From the NCBI RefSeq assembly GCF_004342285.1, contig NZ_SMCV01000002.1, forward strand, positions 248,001 to 312,000: DNA of 64,000 bases. Reading direction: 5' to 3'. A program made the translations under genes and the position numbers. This document shows, in pieces, positions 40,243 to 49,189 of the stretch (the first letter of the stretch is position 1; each line of letters opens with the position of its first letter). The notes below the pieces were generated by a model. The model did not search any database, was not told where the DNA came from, and was given only the letters and a program-made list of their open reading frames with translations. The DNA comes from Klebsiella sp. BIGb0138. Lineage in GTDB: Bacteria; Pseudomonadota; Gammaproteobacteria; Enterobacterales; Enterobacteriaceae.

Positions 40243-41202
40243 ATGAACTACTTTTCAGCTTTGCAAACCTTTATCCACGTGGCAGAACTGCAGAGTTTTA
40301 ATCGTGCTGCCAGCGAGCTCTCGATAAAGAGATCGACCGTATCACGACACATCTCCGGACTGGAAGAGCATCTGCATATTACGCTATTCAACAGAACCTC
40401 CCGCGGATTAAGTCTGACCGAGGCTGGTACGTTATTTTTTCCGAAAGCCAAAGAGTTATTGCATAATCTGGCAGAAGCCAAAGCCGCCACTATGGCATTA
40501 AATCAGCACCCTTCAGGGCAATTAAAACTAACGGTTCCCGGTGCCTTTTGTCGTCACCACGTACTGAAACTGATAGATAAGTTCTTTCTTAGCTATCCGG
40601 ATATCGATATTTATCTGCGCTACAGCACCGGCCAGGAGAGCCTGATTGGCACCGAAACCGACCTCGCTATTTGTTTTGGCGCGTTAAATCAGTCAACGAT
40701 TCGCGCGCGTAAACTGGCTACGCATAGCTATGCGGCCTATGCAAGCCCCTCCTGTTTGCATAGGCCAGGCTTCCCGTTACATGTTCAACAACTTATCGCC
40801 AGCGCGTTTTTCATCCCCAGCGAAATCGGCTGGTACTGGAGGGAAGGAAAAGGTGAATGGCAGGAAACCGGAACTCACCGGCTACCGCGTCTCATTTCAC
40901 GGGAAGAAGAAGTTCTGCTGGAACGGGCCAAAAATAATCAAGGTATTGTGGTTCTCCCGGAATGGCTGGCGTTTAATGCATTAAAAGCAGGGGAACTCGT
41001 AAAAGTCTTCCCGCAAATTACCTTTCAGCCGGGACGCGAACCTACTGATATCTGGTTAGCCTACCCCCATAAAAAGACAGTATCATCGAAAGTAAGAGCA
41101 TTTATCGACTTTATGATTGCTGAGATCGGTGAAAAACCTTACTGGCTCGATAGCCCCACCGCGACAGAAAAACAGCCGCAACGCCACCCGCTAACGGAAT
41201 AA
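40243..41202 (+). CDS. LysR-family regulator (rightward member of a divergent pair)
   Basis: A 319-residue LysR regulator, N-terminal helix-turn-helix MNYFSALQTFIHVAELQSFNRAASELS, paralogous to the divergent 39190-40104 gene. The ATG at 40243 is chosen to align with the paralogue; ATGs at 40204 and further upstream are in frame but weakly supported. It is more AT-rich than the core genes. The target is unknown; the lrgAB, cupin and bicupin genes are candidates. Confidence 0.86.
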   Translation: MNYFSALQTFIHVAELQSFNRAASELSIKRSTVSRHISGLEEHLHITLFNRTSRGLSLTEAGTLFFPKAKELLHNLAEAKAATMALNQHPSGQLKLTVPGAFCRHHVLKLIDKFFLSYPDIDIYLRYSTGQESLIGTETDLAICFGALNQSTIRARKLATHSYAAYASPSCLHRPGFPLHVQQLIASAFFIPSEIGWYWREGKGEWQETGTHRLPRLISREEEVLLERAKNNQGIVVLPEWLAFNALKAGELVKVFPQITFQPGREPTDIWLAYPHKKTVSSKVRAFIDFMIAEIGEKPYWLDSPTATEKQPQRHPLTE

Positions 41203-41477
41203 TCAGCAGGGATGAGAAAATGTGCGGGACATATATTTCTTTAATCTCAATATCTATTCATGAGATGAGTAAAACCCCCTGTCCGTAACAAAGTCCCACG
41301 TCCCGGGAACAATATTATGTTTGTTCGCAGAGTCGTTCATAGAAATACAGGAGCTATCGGCAATCATGGTCCGCCAGGCGACAACTATAACTTTCTATTG
41401 CCGAGAGCAGATATTTTTATAAAGTAATAAAATATTTCGCTGATATGCTGCCAGAAGCGAAACGACAAGCACAGTGA

Positions 41478-41840
41478 TTACAATTTATCCAGGGCATGCA
41501 CGGTACGCTCATTGACGATATTACCCGTATTAAGGGTCGATTTTGGCTCAAGCAAAACGACGCAACACTCTTCGCTAAGCGCTTCAGGACAATGTTCGGT
41601 TCCTTTAGGCACGATGATAAACTCGCCCGGTTCAAGATCGATATCCCCTGTTCTTAACCCCATCCGTAAACGACCGCTGATAACCAGAAAAAGCTCATCC
41701 TCATGTTCATGATGATGCCAGTCAAACTTTCCGGAGAATTTAGCCAGTTTGACATACGCATCGTTGATATCGCCGACAATTTTCGGACTCCAGCGATCGC
41801 TGAACAGATCAAAGCTTTCTTTTAAATTAACTTTACGCAT
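41478..41840 (-). CDS. small cupin-2 protein
   Basis: A 120-residue single-domain cupin. The metal-binding motif FDWHHHEHEDELFLVISG (about 38-55) and the second motif PEGEFIIVPKGTEHCPEA-type (LEPGEFIIVPKGTEH) are intact, so a bound metal is likely. No specific reaction can be assigned. Such proteins serve as isomerases, small dioxygenases or effector sensors. SD GGAGATG precedes the ATG. It lies in a run of three cupin-bearing genes on the same strand, though 447 bp from the next. Confidence 0.82.
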   Translation of the reverse strand: MRKVNLKESFDLFSDRWSPKIVGDINDAYVKLAKFSGKFDWHHHEHEDELFLVISGRLRMGLRTGDIDLEPGEFIIVPKGTEHCPEALSEECCVVLLEPKSTLNTGNIVNERTVHALDKL

Positions 41841-42287
41841 TAATCATCTCCATCATAGTGCTCTGACACTAACGAGTTTAATATATAATAAAAATAGCCG
41901 GGAAACAGGCAGCACGGTGCTGAGCCTGCCAGGTTAGATTTATTGCTGAAAAAGAGATACCGGCGGACTATAAAGAGAATCGCGGTATCGCTGCCCGTGG
42001 TTTACCGCGCGATCTTGCTTATCTTTCCGGCAAATTGATACGCGGAAGATCCAACGCGGCTGTTCGAAATAAGAATACAGTTACCCACAAAGCAGAACAA
42101 TAGGTTTCCCGATCCCAGGTGAATAATTTCATTACCCGGACATCAACCTACTGAATTAAATATCTTTTATTTATAAAAATTTTTACCGCATGATTATCAG
42201 ACCGCAGGTTTCGTTTCTTTAAGTGAACAAAGGCCCGGGAGACAGACTCCTTACCTGACGCATCTCACCCGATCGCGGCGCAGGCCA
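41841..42287. other. intergenic region between the cupin and XRE-cupin genes
   Basis: No complete gene is seen in these 447 bp. An open stretch without a start codon (41942-42103, plus strand, 53 sense codons) reads like protein sequence (for instance GIAARGLPRDLAYLSGK) and could be a gene relic, but I cannot identify it. The right part is AT-rich. Confidence 0.4.
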
Positions 42288-42872
42288 TTAACCCGGATCC
42301 AGATGCGACATCACCACCGTTGCACTAATCGCCGTTTCAGTAGAGATATAAGCATGCGCAACCTCCCCGGAGAAACCGTAAAAATCCCCCGCTCGTAATG
42401 TAATGGCCTCGTTCGGGCTAAACCGTAATAGCAAAACACCGCTATGCACCATAATATGTTCATGGGTGCCAACAGAATGGCCCGGACTGTTAATGGTCAC
42501 TTGCGGATTCATTTGCAATAGCCATATCTCGGAGGTATTTCCCGGCCCGATGCGGAATTTCATCGTTTGTGAATAATCGCCCGGCGCAGGCCGATATCTT
42601 TCAAAATAAGGGTATAGCTTATTGCTGCCGCTCAGCAAATCGCCAATGGGCAGGCGTAAGGCGGCGGCGATAGCATCCAGCGTATCGACCCGGGGATTTG
42701 AGTGACCTGACTCCAGTTTAGATAACGCGCCCTTTGAAATACCTGACAATTTAGACAGATCGTTTAACGAAATGCCTCGTGATTGCCGCAGGCGCCTTAT
42801 TTTATTGCCTATATTTAATGACAAAGCGGCCGGTTTATCCTGCTCTGAACCAGGCATTATTGCGTCACTCAT
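42288..42872 (-). CDS. XRE-type regulator with C-terminal cupin sensor domain
   Basis: A 194-residue transcription regulator. The N-terminal helix-turn-helix (about residues 22-77: IRRLRQSRGISLNDLSKLSGISKGALSKLE...) belongs to the XRE family, and the C-terminal domain (about 110-190, HSVGTHEHIMVHSG, GDFYGFSGEVAHAY) is a cupin. The PuuR/SutR-type layout suggests a small-molecule-responsive repressor. It lies 200 bp downstream of the bicupin gene, behind a terminator, on the same strand. Confidence 0.88.
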   Translation of the reverse strand: MSDAIMPGSEQDKPAALSLNIGNKIRRLRQSRGISLNDLSKLSGISKGALSKLESGHSNPRVDTLDAIAAALRLPIGDLLSGSNKLYPYFERYRPAPGDYSQTMKFRIGPGNTSEIWLLQMNPQVTINSPGHSVGTHEHIMVHSGVLLLRFSPNEAITLRAGDFYGFSGEVAHAYISTETAISATVVMSHLDPG

Positions 42873-42986
42873 CGTATATTACCTTAGCATTCGAATGAAC
42901 CTCCCGCGCCTGTGGCCATAGCCAAAGGAGCCTCTGGCGCGATCGTGAACAGTCAGCATATCGTTTTACCGCATGGCTTGCTTCAT

Positions 42987-43023
42987 AAAAAAAACACCCG
43001 GCCGGCGCCGCGCTGGCAGGGTG
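42987..43023 (-). terminator. Rho-independent terminator after the bicupin gene
   Basis: On the minus strand a GC-rich stem starting CACCC and closing GGGTG is followed by eight T residues. It ends the bicupin message before the XRE-cupin gene. Confidence 0.85.
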
Positions 43024-43040
43024 ATGAGTGACATCCATTC

Positions 43041-43066
43041 CACCGCCTTATTCTTCTAAGGCGGTG
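43041..43066 (-). repeat. perfect 10-bp stem-loop after the bicupin stop
   Basis: CACCGCCTTA and TAAGGCGGTG pair perfectly around a 6-base loop, 8 bp from the bicupin stop. With the next hairpin it forms a tandem 3' structure. Confidence 0.7.
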
Positions 43067-43073
43067 ATTTCAT

Positions 43074-44015
43074 TTAGCTGAAGCGAATATCCAGCGAACG
43101 CAGCCAGGTCTGCAGACCGGCGTCCTGAATAGGGATAAGCCTGGCAGCTTCGCTGGATTCATTGATATGCGCGTGCCAGTAACCCGGAGGGGTAACAAAA
43201 GACATTCCCGGTTCCCAATCCACCCGGGTGGCATCCGCAATATTACCCTGCTCATCGAGTTTAGTGCCCACCAGCGAGTAGCATCCCTGCGGGCAATCAA
43301 CGATATAGTCCAGCGCGATAGACTGATGGCGATGCGGTTTTTGCACGGAATTCGCGGGCAGCGTACCAAACATTGCCCACAGAACATGGGTAACCGTACG
43401 AGTATGTGGGAAGTGCTTATTCCCCAACAGCACGGAAATTCGGCTACGGTTACCCGCGTCTTTATCTGCTGCGGCTTTACGCAGCTCTTCTTCCGCACGT
43501 TCGGCGCCATACAGCGTCGCGGAGAAGCGTGGCGTTACCTGGCCAACGCCAAGATAAGAAAGCAACGGCGCGTCATTAACATAATAGAGTTTTAAGGTCG
43601 TCACAGCCCTGAGCGTGGTCGGAATTCCCCCCGGGAATGCCAGGAAAGAGCCCTTATCCAGAGGGATGTTTTTCCCGTCATGTTCCGCTACGCCGAAACC
43701 ATCAATGACATAAACAATTTGTGAAGTCGCAAGCGGATTCAGCGCAATTCTGTCACCGCCATTGATGCGAATAAAATTAGCCAGTAACCCCGGGCCAGTT
43801 GCCGGACCGACACAATTTAATCTGTCGGAGAGATCCAGAGGAATCACGCGGGTCTCGCCACTTTCATACAATGAAGCCGGGAAAGTATGATACGGCACGC
43901 GTGAAATGATCTTAGCCCCGATAGGATTGGCGGCTTTTGAGTATTCATAAAAGACGGCATCGGCTGTTACATCTGCAGGAAGAATATCATGACGTTCCAC
44001 AATTGAATCGGTCAT
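43074..44015 (-). CDS. bicupin protein resembling gentisate 1,2-dioxygenases
   Basis: A 313-residue protein with two cupin folds. The C-terminal cupin carries the probable metal ligands PHRHQSIALDYIVD (about 228-241) and GYWHAH (about 284-289), arranged as in gentisate and 1-hydroxy-2-naphthoate dioxygenases. In the N-terminal cupin the His motif is largely lost. A ring-cleaving or related oxygenase activity is possible but unproven. GAGGAG lies seven bases before the chosen ATG; the frame upstream is rejected. Confidence 0.75.
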   Translation of the reverse strand: MTDSIVERHDILPADVTADAVFYEYSKAANPIGAKIISRVPYHTFPASLYESGETRVIPLDLSDRLNCVGPATGPGLLANFIRINGGDRIALNPLATSQIVYVIDGFGVAEHDGKNIPLDKGSFLAFPGGIPTTLRAVTTLKLYYVNDAPLLSYLGVGQVTPRFSATLYGAERAEEELRKAAADKDAGNRSRISVLLGNKHFPHTRTVTHVLWAMFGTLPANSVQKPHRHQSIALDYIVDCPQGCYSLVGTKLDEQGNIADATRVDWEPGMSFVTPPGYWHAHINESSEAARLIPIQDAGLQTWLRSLDIRFS

Positions 44016-44124
44016 TTTGCTGCTCCTCAATAATATAAATAGGTGGTTTGCGACAAAGCGATATTGATTTTCAACCACGATGTTACTTTAACCTGTATTA
44101 TTGGATGGAATAAGAACTATGTCG

Positions 44125-44139
44125 GCAAAACTGTGTTGC
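44125..44139. promoter_or_regulatory. 15-bp dyad GCAAAACTGTGTTGC upstream of the bicupin gene
   Basis: It lies 110 bp before the bicupin start and is the exact reverse complement of 37785-37799 upstream of lrgA. A further copy of the left half, ATGCAAAACTG, lies at 44233-44243. Likely a shared regulator site. Confidence 0.5.
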
Positions 44140-44399
44140 TTTAATTCCTCGCCAGAACCGACAAAGCAGTTTTATTAACCTGCAACGGCCCGGGGAGATC
44201 GTTCAGAAGCATCCGCCAGCTGCGCCCGGCAAATGCAAAACTGTTTCCCATTTATTCCCCTTCTCCTCGCCGCTATTCGCGCCTACGCTTACTGACGATG
44301 AATTTGGCCCGCAACTCACTCTCTCCGGATGAAAACAAGAGCCAGATACTCATTTAAAAAAGGTTGTCGTTAGATACAACCGGTGATGTACACCATTTT

Positions 44400-44437
44400 A
44401 AGGCAATCATATCATCCGACTGATTGCCTTTTTTCTT
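44400..44437 (+). terminator. orphan plus-strand terminator
   Basis: AAGGCAATCA (44400-44409) pairs perfectly with TGATTGCCTT (44421-44430), followed by TTTTTCTT. No gene on the plus strand precedes it within 3 kb, so it may end a small RNA. Confidence 0.75.
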
Positions 44438-44916
44438 CGCGCCCGCCTTTCTACAACACATTATTATTCTCAGACACCGCTTCGGCTTAATCGCTATTTA
44501 CCCATGTATACTCCAGAGCGCGTAAAGAGATAACCTGGCAGGGGAATAATTGACCGCCCTTTATCGGTCATAAAAATTCTTTGCGGAGAATACGTGACCG
44601 CAGCGTAGACGGCCCCGGGAGAGTACAGACGGAGATAAAGCCACATCATATCCGCACATGAGCTACCAGCAGGACAGGCGGAATTTTATACTGCGGTTCG
44701 CGCAGCAAACGAGGCCGCTTGTTTGTTTCAGCTTTTTGCCAGGGTTAGCCGGGTTCACGCCAAAGAGCGTGGGAAAAATGACCACACCGCCGTTTCTGGA
44801 AAGGGCCTACCGTCGCGCGGCAGGCATCTTCAGCATTTATGAGCGGCGGCGTGATGTCGTCAATATCATCGCCGCCGCGCGTGGCCCTCACCGCCCGGGT
44901 AAAAGAATCGGCGGGT

Positions 44917-46611
44917 TCAAAATGGCGTGCGCCGGTACTGCCGATATCGCGGGCGCCAGAAGTTGTCCGCAATGCGCGCCCACAGGCTCTCCTCTGGCAG
45001 CTCGGCGGCAATGCCGTCTTGCTGCGCCGCCTGCGCCACGCGAACCGCGATCTTCTGGGTGAGCGACTGAATCTGCGAAATATCGGGCAGCAGCAGACCG
45101 GTACCGTGAAGTGCCAGGGGAGAGTACTCCGCCAGCGTCCGGCTTGCCGCCATCAGCATCCCGTCCGTTACCCGCCGCGCGCCGCTTATCATCACGCCAA
45201 GCCCAATCCCCGGAAAGATATAAACATTATTGCACTGCGTAACCGGGTAGCTTTCCCCCTGCCACTGAACGGGCGCAAAGGGGCTACCGGTAGCGACGAT
45301 CGCCCGCCCTTCGGTCCAGGCCAGAATATCTTCCGGCCGGGCTTCCACGCGAGAGTCCGGATTAGAGAGTGGCATAATAATCGGCCGCCGACAATGACGA
45401 TACATCTCCGTTATCACGGCTTCGCTGAACAGACCAGGCTGGCCGCTCACGCCAATCAAAATCGTCGGCTGGGCGTGGCGAACCACCTCCTGCAGCCCGT
45501 AATTACCCTGTTCGCACTGCCAGCCCTTCAGCCGGCTGAGCGGTTGACTGAGGCGCGCCTGGAAAGCAAGGAGATCCGTCTGCTCCTCCGTTAGCAGGCC
45601 AGCGCGGTCAACCATATAGATACGCGCCCGGGCCTGCGTTTCACTTAGCCCCTCCGCGACCATCTGCGTCACAATCTGCTCGGCGATGCCGCATCCCGCC
45701 GAGCCGGCCCCGAGGAACACCACCGTTTGCTCACTGACCCGCCGCCCGGTGGCATGACTGGCGGCCACTACCGCCCCCAGCGTTACCGCGGCGGTCCCCT
45801 GAATATCATCGTTGAAGCAGCACAGTTCATCACGATAGCGCTCCAGCAGCGGCATTGCCGACTGCTGGGCAAAATCCTCGAACTGCAGCAGGACCTCAGG
45901 CCAGCGCTGTTTCACCGCGCGAATAAAGAGGTCGATAAACTCAAAATACTCCTCGCCGGTGATACGTGGATGCCGCCGCCCCATGTACAGCGGATCGTTT
46001 AACAGCCGGGGATTATTGGTGCCGACATCAAGAAAAATGGGTAACGAATATTCCGGGGCGATCCCCCCGCAGACCGTATACAGGGATAATTTGCCGATCG
46101 GAATCCCCATGCCGCCCATTCCCTGATCGCCCAGTCCTAAAATACGCTCGCCGTCGGTTACCACGATAACCCGGACATTCTGGCGGGAGGCATTGTGCAG
46201 AATATCATCGATGCGATAGCGGTCTTCCCACGAAATAAACAATCCGCGCGGGCGCCGGTACATCGCAGAAAAATGTTCACAGGCCAGCCCGACTACCGGA
46301 GTATAAATTATCGGCAGCATCTCCGGTAAATAACCTTCGACCAGATGATAAAATAGCGTCTCGTTAATATCCTGAATATTGCGTAAATAAATATGCCGGG
46401 CAATATCCGATTTAATATCCTGAAACTGCAGCCAGGCACGCTGCGCCTGCTCTTCAATCGATTCAACCGTCGCCGGGATCAAACCATGCAGATTAAAATT
46501 ATCCCGTTCCGCCTGTGTAAAGCCGCTCCCTTTGTTCAATAAAGGCGACTCCAGCAATAGCGAACCGGCGTACGGAATATAAAGCGGGTTTTCTCTTGTT
46601 GCATTGTCCAT
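44917..46611 (-). CDS. NAD-dependent malic enzyme, MaeA type
   Basis: A 564-residue oxidative malate decarboxylase of the long MaeA family (E. coli 565). Motifs are [18 protein letters not shown] near the start, [29 protein letters not shown] (about 155-180), the metal site [12 protein letters not shown] and the nucleotide site [13 protein letters not shown]. The start [11 protein letters not shown] aligns with MaeA. It lies 38 bp downstream of the DcuC-type transporter in one operon. The close similarity to E. coli maeA but different context suggests a second, pathway-specific copy; whether core maeA also exists cannot be seen. Confidence 0.9.
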   Translation of the reverse strand: MDNATRENPLYIPYAGSLLLESPLLNKGSGFTQAERDNFNLHGLIPATVESIEEQAQRAWLQFQDIKSDIARHIYLRNIQDINETLFYHLVEGYLPEMLPIIYTPVVGLACEHFSAMYRRPRGLFISWEDRYRIDDILHNASRQNVRVIVVTDGERILGLGDQGMGGMGIPIGKLSLYTVCGGIAPEYSLPIFLDVGTNNPRLLNDPLYMGRRHPRITGEEYFEFIDLFIRAVKQRWPEVLLQFEDFAQQSAMPLLERYRDELCCFNDDIQGTAAVTLGAVVAASHATGRRVSEQTVVFLGAGSAGCGIAEQIVTQMVAEGLSETQARARIYMVDRAGLLTEEQTDLLAFQARLSQPLSRLKGWQCEQGNYGLQEVVRHAQPTILIGVSGQPGLFSEAVITEMYRHCRRPIIMPLSNPDSRVEARPEDILAWTEGRAIVATGSPFAPVQWQGESYPVTQCNNVYIFPGIGLGVMISGARRVTDGMLMAASRTLAEYSPLALHGTGLLLPDISQIQSLTQKIAVRVAQAAQQDGIAAELPEESLWARIADNFWRPRYRQYRRTPF

Positions 46612-46649
46612 AACAAGGTCCAGTGGGTAAAGTGGCACGACGTTGATAT

Positions 46650-48023
46650 TCAGAACATGAGATAGTTGGTTGCCAGCATGGCGATAATGCCGCCGATAGC
46701 GGGAATGAGCGTCCGCCGTACGATGGCAAAAGGCGAGCACTCTCCCGCCTTACTGACGGCGATAATAATACCGGCGACCGGAGAAATGGCGCGCCCCATG
46801 CCGGCCATCATTTGCATCGGCAGAATCATCTTCACCGCGCTCTCACCAAACGTGCTGGCAATCGAAGGGGCCATACCGGAGAAGGAGAAGAAGGCCGCGA
46901 CGCCAGAGCCGGTGAGCACGGCGGTCACCCCAACCAGCGCGGTCATCACCAGCGTCATACTGGCGAAACCAAAACCGGCGTTCTGTACGGCGTCGAGTAA
47001 ATAGTCGATAGCGCCAATTTTTTGCATTCCCTGGGCATAAATATCGGCGCAGACCAGCAGTGAAACGATACTGGTAAACATGCTGCCCATTCCTTTAAAA
47101 AAGCTCTGCACGCCCTTGCAGCTCGCGCGAAAATCCCGTGTCACCGCCAGTTCGCAGACAAACGCCAGCAGCGTGCCGACAATCATCGCGGTGACCACAT
47201 CGACCTTAATTGATGTGATGACCAACGGGCTGAATACCAGCACCAGTATGACGGGAAAAACCGGGAGAATGGCGTAAAATATCGGCGCCTGCCGCTCGGC
47301 GTCATGAGCACTCGCGTGCTGCGCTAACGGTTCGCCAGGGCAATGTCCTTCTTTTTTATCATAATATTTCGCGGTGAAATAAATCAGTACCGCAACCGTC
47401 AGCATCACGGCGATCGCCACCGGCATCTGGTAGCGGGCAAAATAGACCGCCGCTTCCATGCCAGCATGTTTAGCCGCGAGGTTGGCGGTTCCGACCGCGG
47501 GGCCCAGATCCATAAACGCGCACAGACCGATCATCGCCGCCGCCGCCGCTTTGCTCACGCCAAGGCGCACCAGTACGGGGAAAAAGGTTACCAGTAGCAG
47601 CATCGCCAACCCGGCGGCGCTGGAAATCGCCACGTGCAGGAGCTGAGCGCAAATATATCCCAACGCGAGAATCACATAGGGGGCTTTAATCACCTGTAAA
47701 GGACGAATGCAGACATTCACCATCGCATTCGACGCCTTAATGTGGTCCATATAGCTGGCAAAGCCCCCTGCCGCCATGATGATAAGCCCTATCCCTGCGA
47801 CCTGGGTGGCCAGCGACTCTTTCGCGAAGGAGAAGATATCGAGCCAGATCGATCCCGTCGATTTGGCGTTAGCGTACAAGATGCTCTGTTCAGGATAAAA
47901 TAGCGCGGTGATGGTTAGCAGCGCCAGCCCGGCCAGCAGGAGGACCGTCTGAGGCTGAACGTTCTTGATAATTAACCATGCGGCAATAGCGGTAATCACA
48001 ATGGCGATTATAAATGCGATCAT
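46650..48023 (-). CDS. DcuC-family C4-dicarboxylate transporter
   Basis: A 457-residue inner-membrane protein with 11-12 hydrophobic helices, of the DcuC/arsenite-dicarboxylate (IT) family. It is typical in length and in the repeated Gly/Ala-rich re-entrant segments ([42 protein letters not shown]). Expected to exchange or import a C4-dicarboxylate or a related acid. The start at 48023 follows AAAGGA; the longer open frame upstream is promoter. It heads an operon with the malic enzyme and is divergent from the RpiR gene. Confidence 0.87.
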   Translation of the reverse strand: MIAFIIAIVITAIAAWLIIKNVQPQTVLLLAGLALLTITALFYPEQSILYANAKSTGSIWLDIFSFAKESLATQVAGIGLIIMAAGGFASYMDHIKASNAMVNVCIRPLQVIKAPYVILALGYICAQLLHVAISSAAGLAMLLLVTFFPVLVRLGVSKAAAAAMIGLCAFMDLGPAVGTANLAAKHAGMEAAVYFARYQMPVAIAVMLTVAVLIYFTAKYYDKKEGHCPGEPLAQHASAHDAERQAPIFYAILPVFPVILVLVFSPLVITSIKVDVVTAMIVGTLLAFVCELAVTRDFRASCKGVQSFFKGMGSMFTSIVSLLVCADIYAQGMQKIGAIDYLLDAVQNAGFGFASMTLVMTALVGVTAVLTGSGVAAFFSFSGMAPSIASTFGESAVKMILPMQMMAGMGRAISPVAGIIIAVSKAGECSPFAIVRRTLIPAIGGIIAMLATNYLMF

Positions 48024-48132
48024 GGATGATGTCCTTTTATGAAGCCGGGTAAGATAGAGAAATGCTTCGTTTCTGGTCGTGGGTTGTGTTTCAGATACCA
48101 ACAGAGTAAATTTCGCCGTACCGGTAAAAAAT

Positions 48133-48149
48133 GAGAAAATGATTTTCCC
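48133..48149. promoter_or_regulatory. 17-bp palindrome upstream of dcuC-like gene (box 1)
   Basis: GAGAAA-ATGAT-TTTCCC, centred 118 bp before the dcuC-like start. The same architecture recurs at 50680 and 50867 upstream of the lyase and porin genes. A regulator, likely the RpiR protein at 48275, is proposed to bind it. Confidence 0.55.
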
Positions 48150-48237
48150 ACAGCAAATTGTGCGCATGATCCCATAACGCGAAGTGTCCAGAGTTATTGG
48201 ATTAGCGAAATACTTACTTATCCATCTAAATATGCGA

Positions 48238-48254
48238 TATTTCATAACGAAATA
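48238..48254. promoter_or_regulatory. 17-bp palindrome just upstream of the rpiR-like gene
   Basis: TATTTC-ATAAC-GAAATA has the same 6-5-6 layout as the other boxes but a different sequence. It ends 20 bp before the rpiR-like start and could serve autoregulation. Confidence 0.4.
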
Positions 48255-48274
48255 ACTTTTCCGGGGTCTATAAA

Positions 48275-49159
48275 ATGTCAATTAAATCACCCTTAACGCT
48301 GGAAGAATATAAGATTAACACCGCGCATTTATCTGTTTTAACCGAGTCAGAACAGCGTCTGGATAACTATATCCGTGAGCATTTTAATGAAATCCCGTAT
48401 CATGGCATTGTCGATGTCGCTAACAACGCGGCGGTCAGTAAAGCGACGATTGGTCGTTTTTTAAATAAAATAGGGTTTACCGGTTATGCGGCGTTCCGGC
48501 GGGTTGTCGAAGAGTCCCTGTCGCCGCAAAAGATGATTTCACCGTATCAGCTGGCAACACGTTCGCCGGTCAGAGACAACGTCGCCACGGAGCAGGTCGT
48601 GACGGAGTTCAATAATAACGTGGCGACGCTTTTTACGAGTTTCAAAGACAGCATCGATATCAAAAGCCTTAACCATTTTATCGATATTATTCTGGATAAC
48701 GACCGGAAATTATTTGTCGTCGGCCCCTCGTCATCTCATGCGATGGCGACGCACTTCGTCACTCTCATAAAGTATTTTCGCGACCGCGTCACGCTATTAT
48801 CTCTGGATGCCGGAGAACTCCCCAAATCACTATTGAACCTGGCAGATAATGATGTGCTGATCGTTTTTTCCTATTATCGATTTAATAATACCGCGTTACG
48901 CATCGCAGAATGGTTTCGCAGCAAGAAGGCGCTGGTGGTGCTGATCACCAATTCTGAATCCAATCCCTACGGGAAGTTTTGCAATCTGCAGTTCGTTTTA
49001 CCGAGCGATACCCGCTCGGTGTTTAAAAGCCGGATCATTGGTTTCTTCTTTATTGAACTCACCCTTCATCTGGCCTATGAAAAAGGTGGCGGCGAAGGTA
49101 ATTTTGAACAGCTGGAAGAGCTTTTCGTCTTTTTTGAAACCTTCTCATCCGGTACCTGA
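48275..49159 (+). CDS. RpiR-family regulator with SIS domain
   Basis: A 294-residue MurR/RpiR-family transcription regulator: N-terminal helix-turn-helix (about 20-90; SKATIGRFLNKIGFTGYAAFRR) and a C-terminal SIS sugar-phosphate-binding domain (about 135-265; VVGPSSSHAMATHFV, VLIVFSYYRFN). SIS domains usually sense phosphosugars, but some members sense other acids. It is divergent from the dcuC-mae operon and convergent with the lyase gene, sitting at the centre of the cluster. AT-richer than core genes. Confidence 0.88.
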   Translation: MSIKSPLTLEEYKINTAHLSVLTESEQRLDNYIREHFNEIPYHGIVDVANNAAVSKATIGRFLNKIGFTGYAAFRRVVEESLSPQKMISPYQLATRSPVRDNVATEQVVTEFNNNVATLFTSFKDSIDIKSLNHFIDIILDNDRKLFVVGPSSSHAMATHFVTLIKYFRDRVTLLSLDAGELPKSLLNLADNDVLIVFSYYRFNNTALRIAEWFRSKKALVVLITNSESNPYGKFCNLQFVLPSDTRSVFKSRIIGFFFIELTLHLAYEKGGGEGNFEQLEELFVFFETFSSGT

Positions 49160-49189
49160 CGGGCTACCGGATGAGCCGAAAATAACGCA

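Larger units (their letters stand above)
44016..44916. other. long intergenic region, bicupin to malic enzyme
   Basis: In these 901 bp I see no convincing gene. Near the bicupin start are a 15-bp dyad (44125-44139) and a second ATGCAAAACTG (44233-44243). A plus-strand terminator without a gene lies at 44400-44436. Open frames between 44650 and 44916 are short and have no family resemblance. Confidence 0.55.

Noticed and set aside
41942-42103. Protein-like open stretch without a start codon
   Set aside because: Too short, no start and no recognisable family; mentioned only as a possible relic.
44658-45062. 134-codon plus-strand frame at the malic enzyme end
   Set aside because: Half of it is antisense to the malic enzyme gene, it lacks an SD, and the sequence is Arg/Ala/Pro-rich as expected for a shadow frame.
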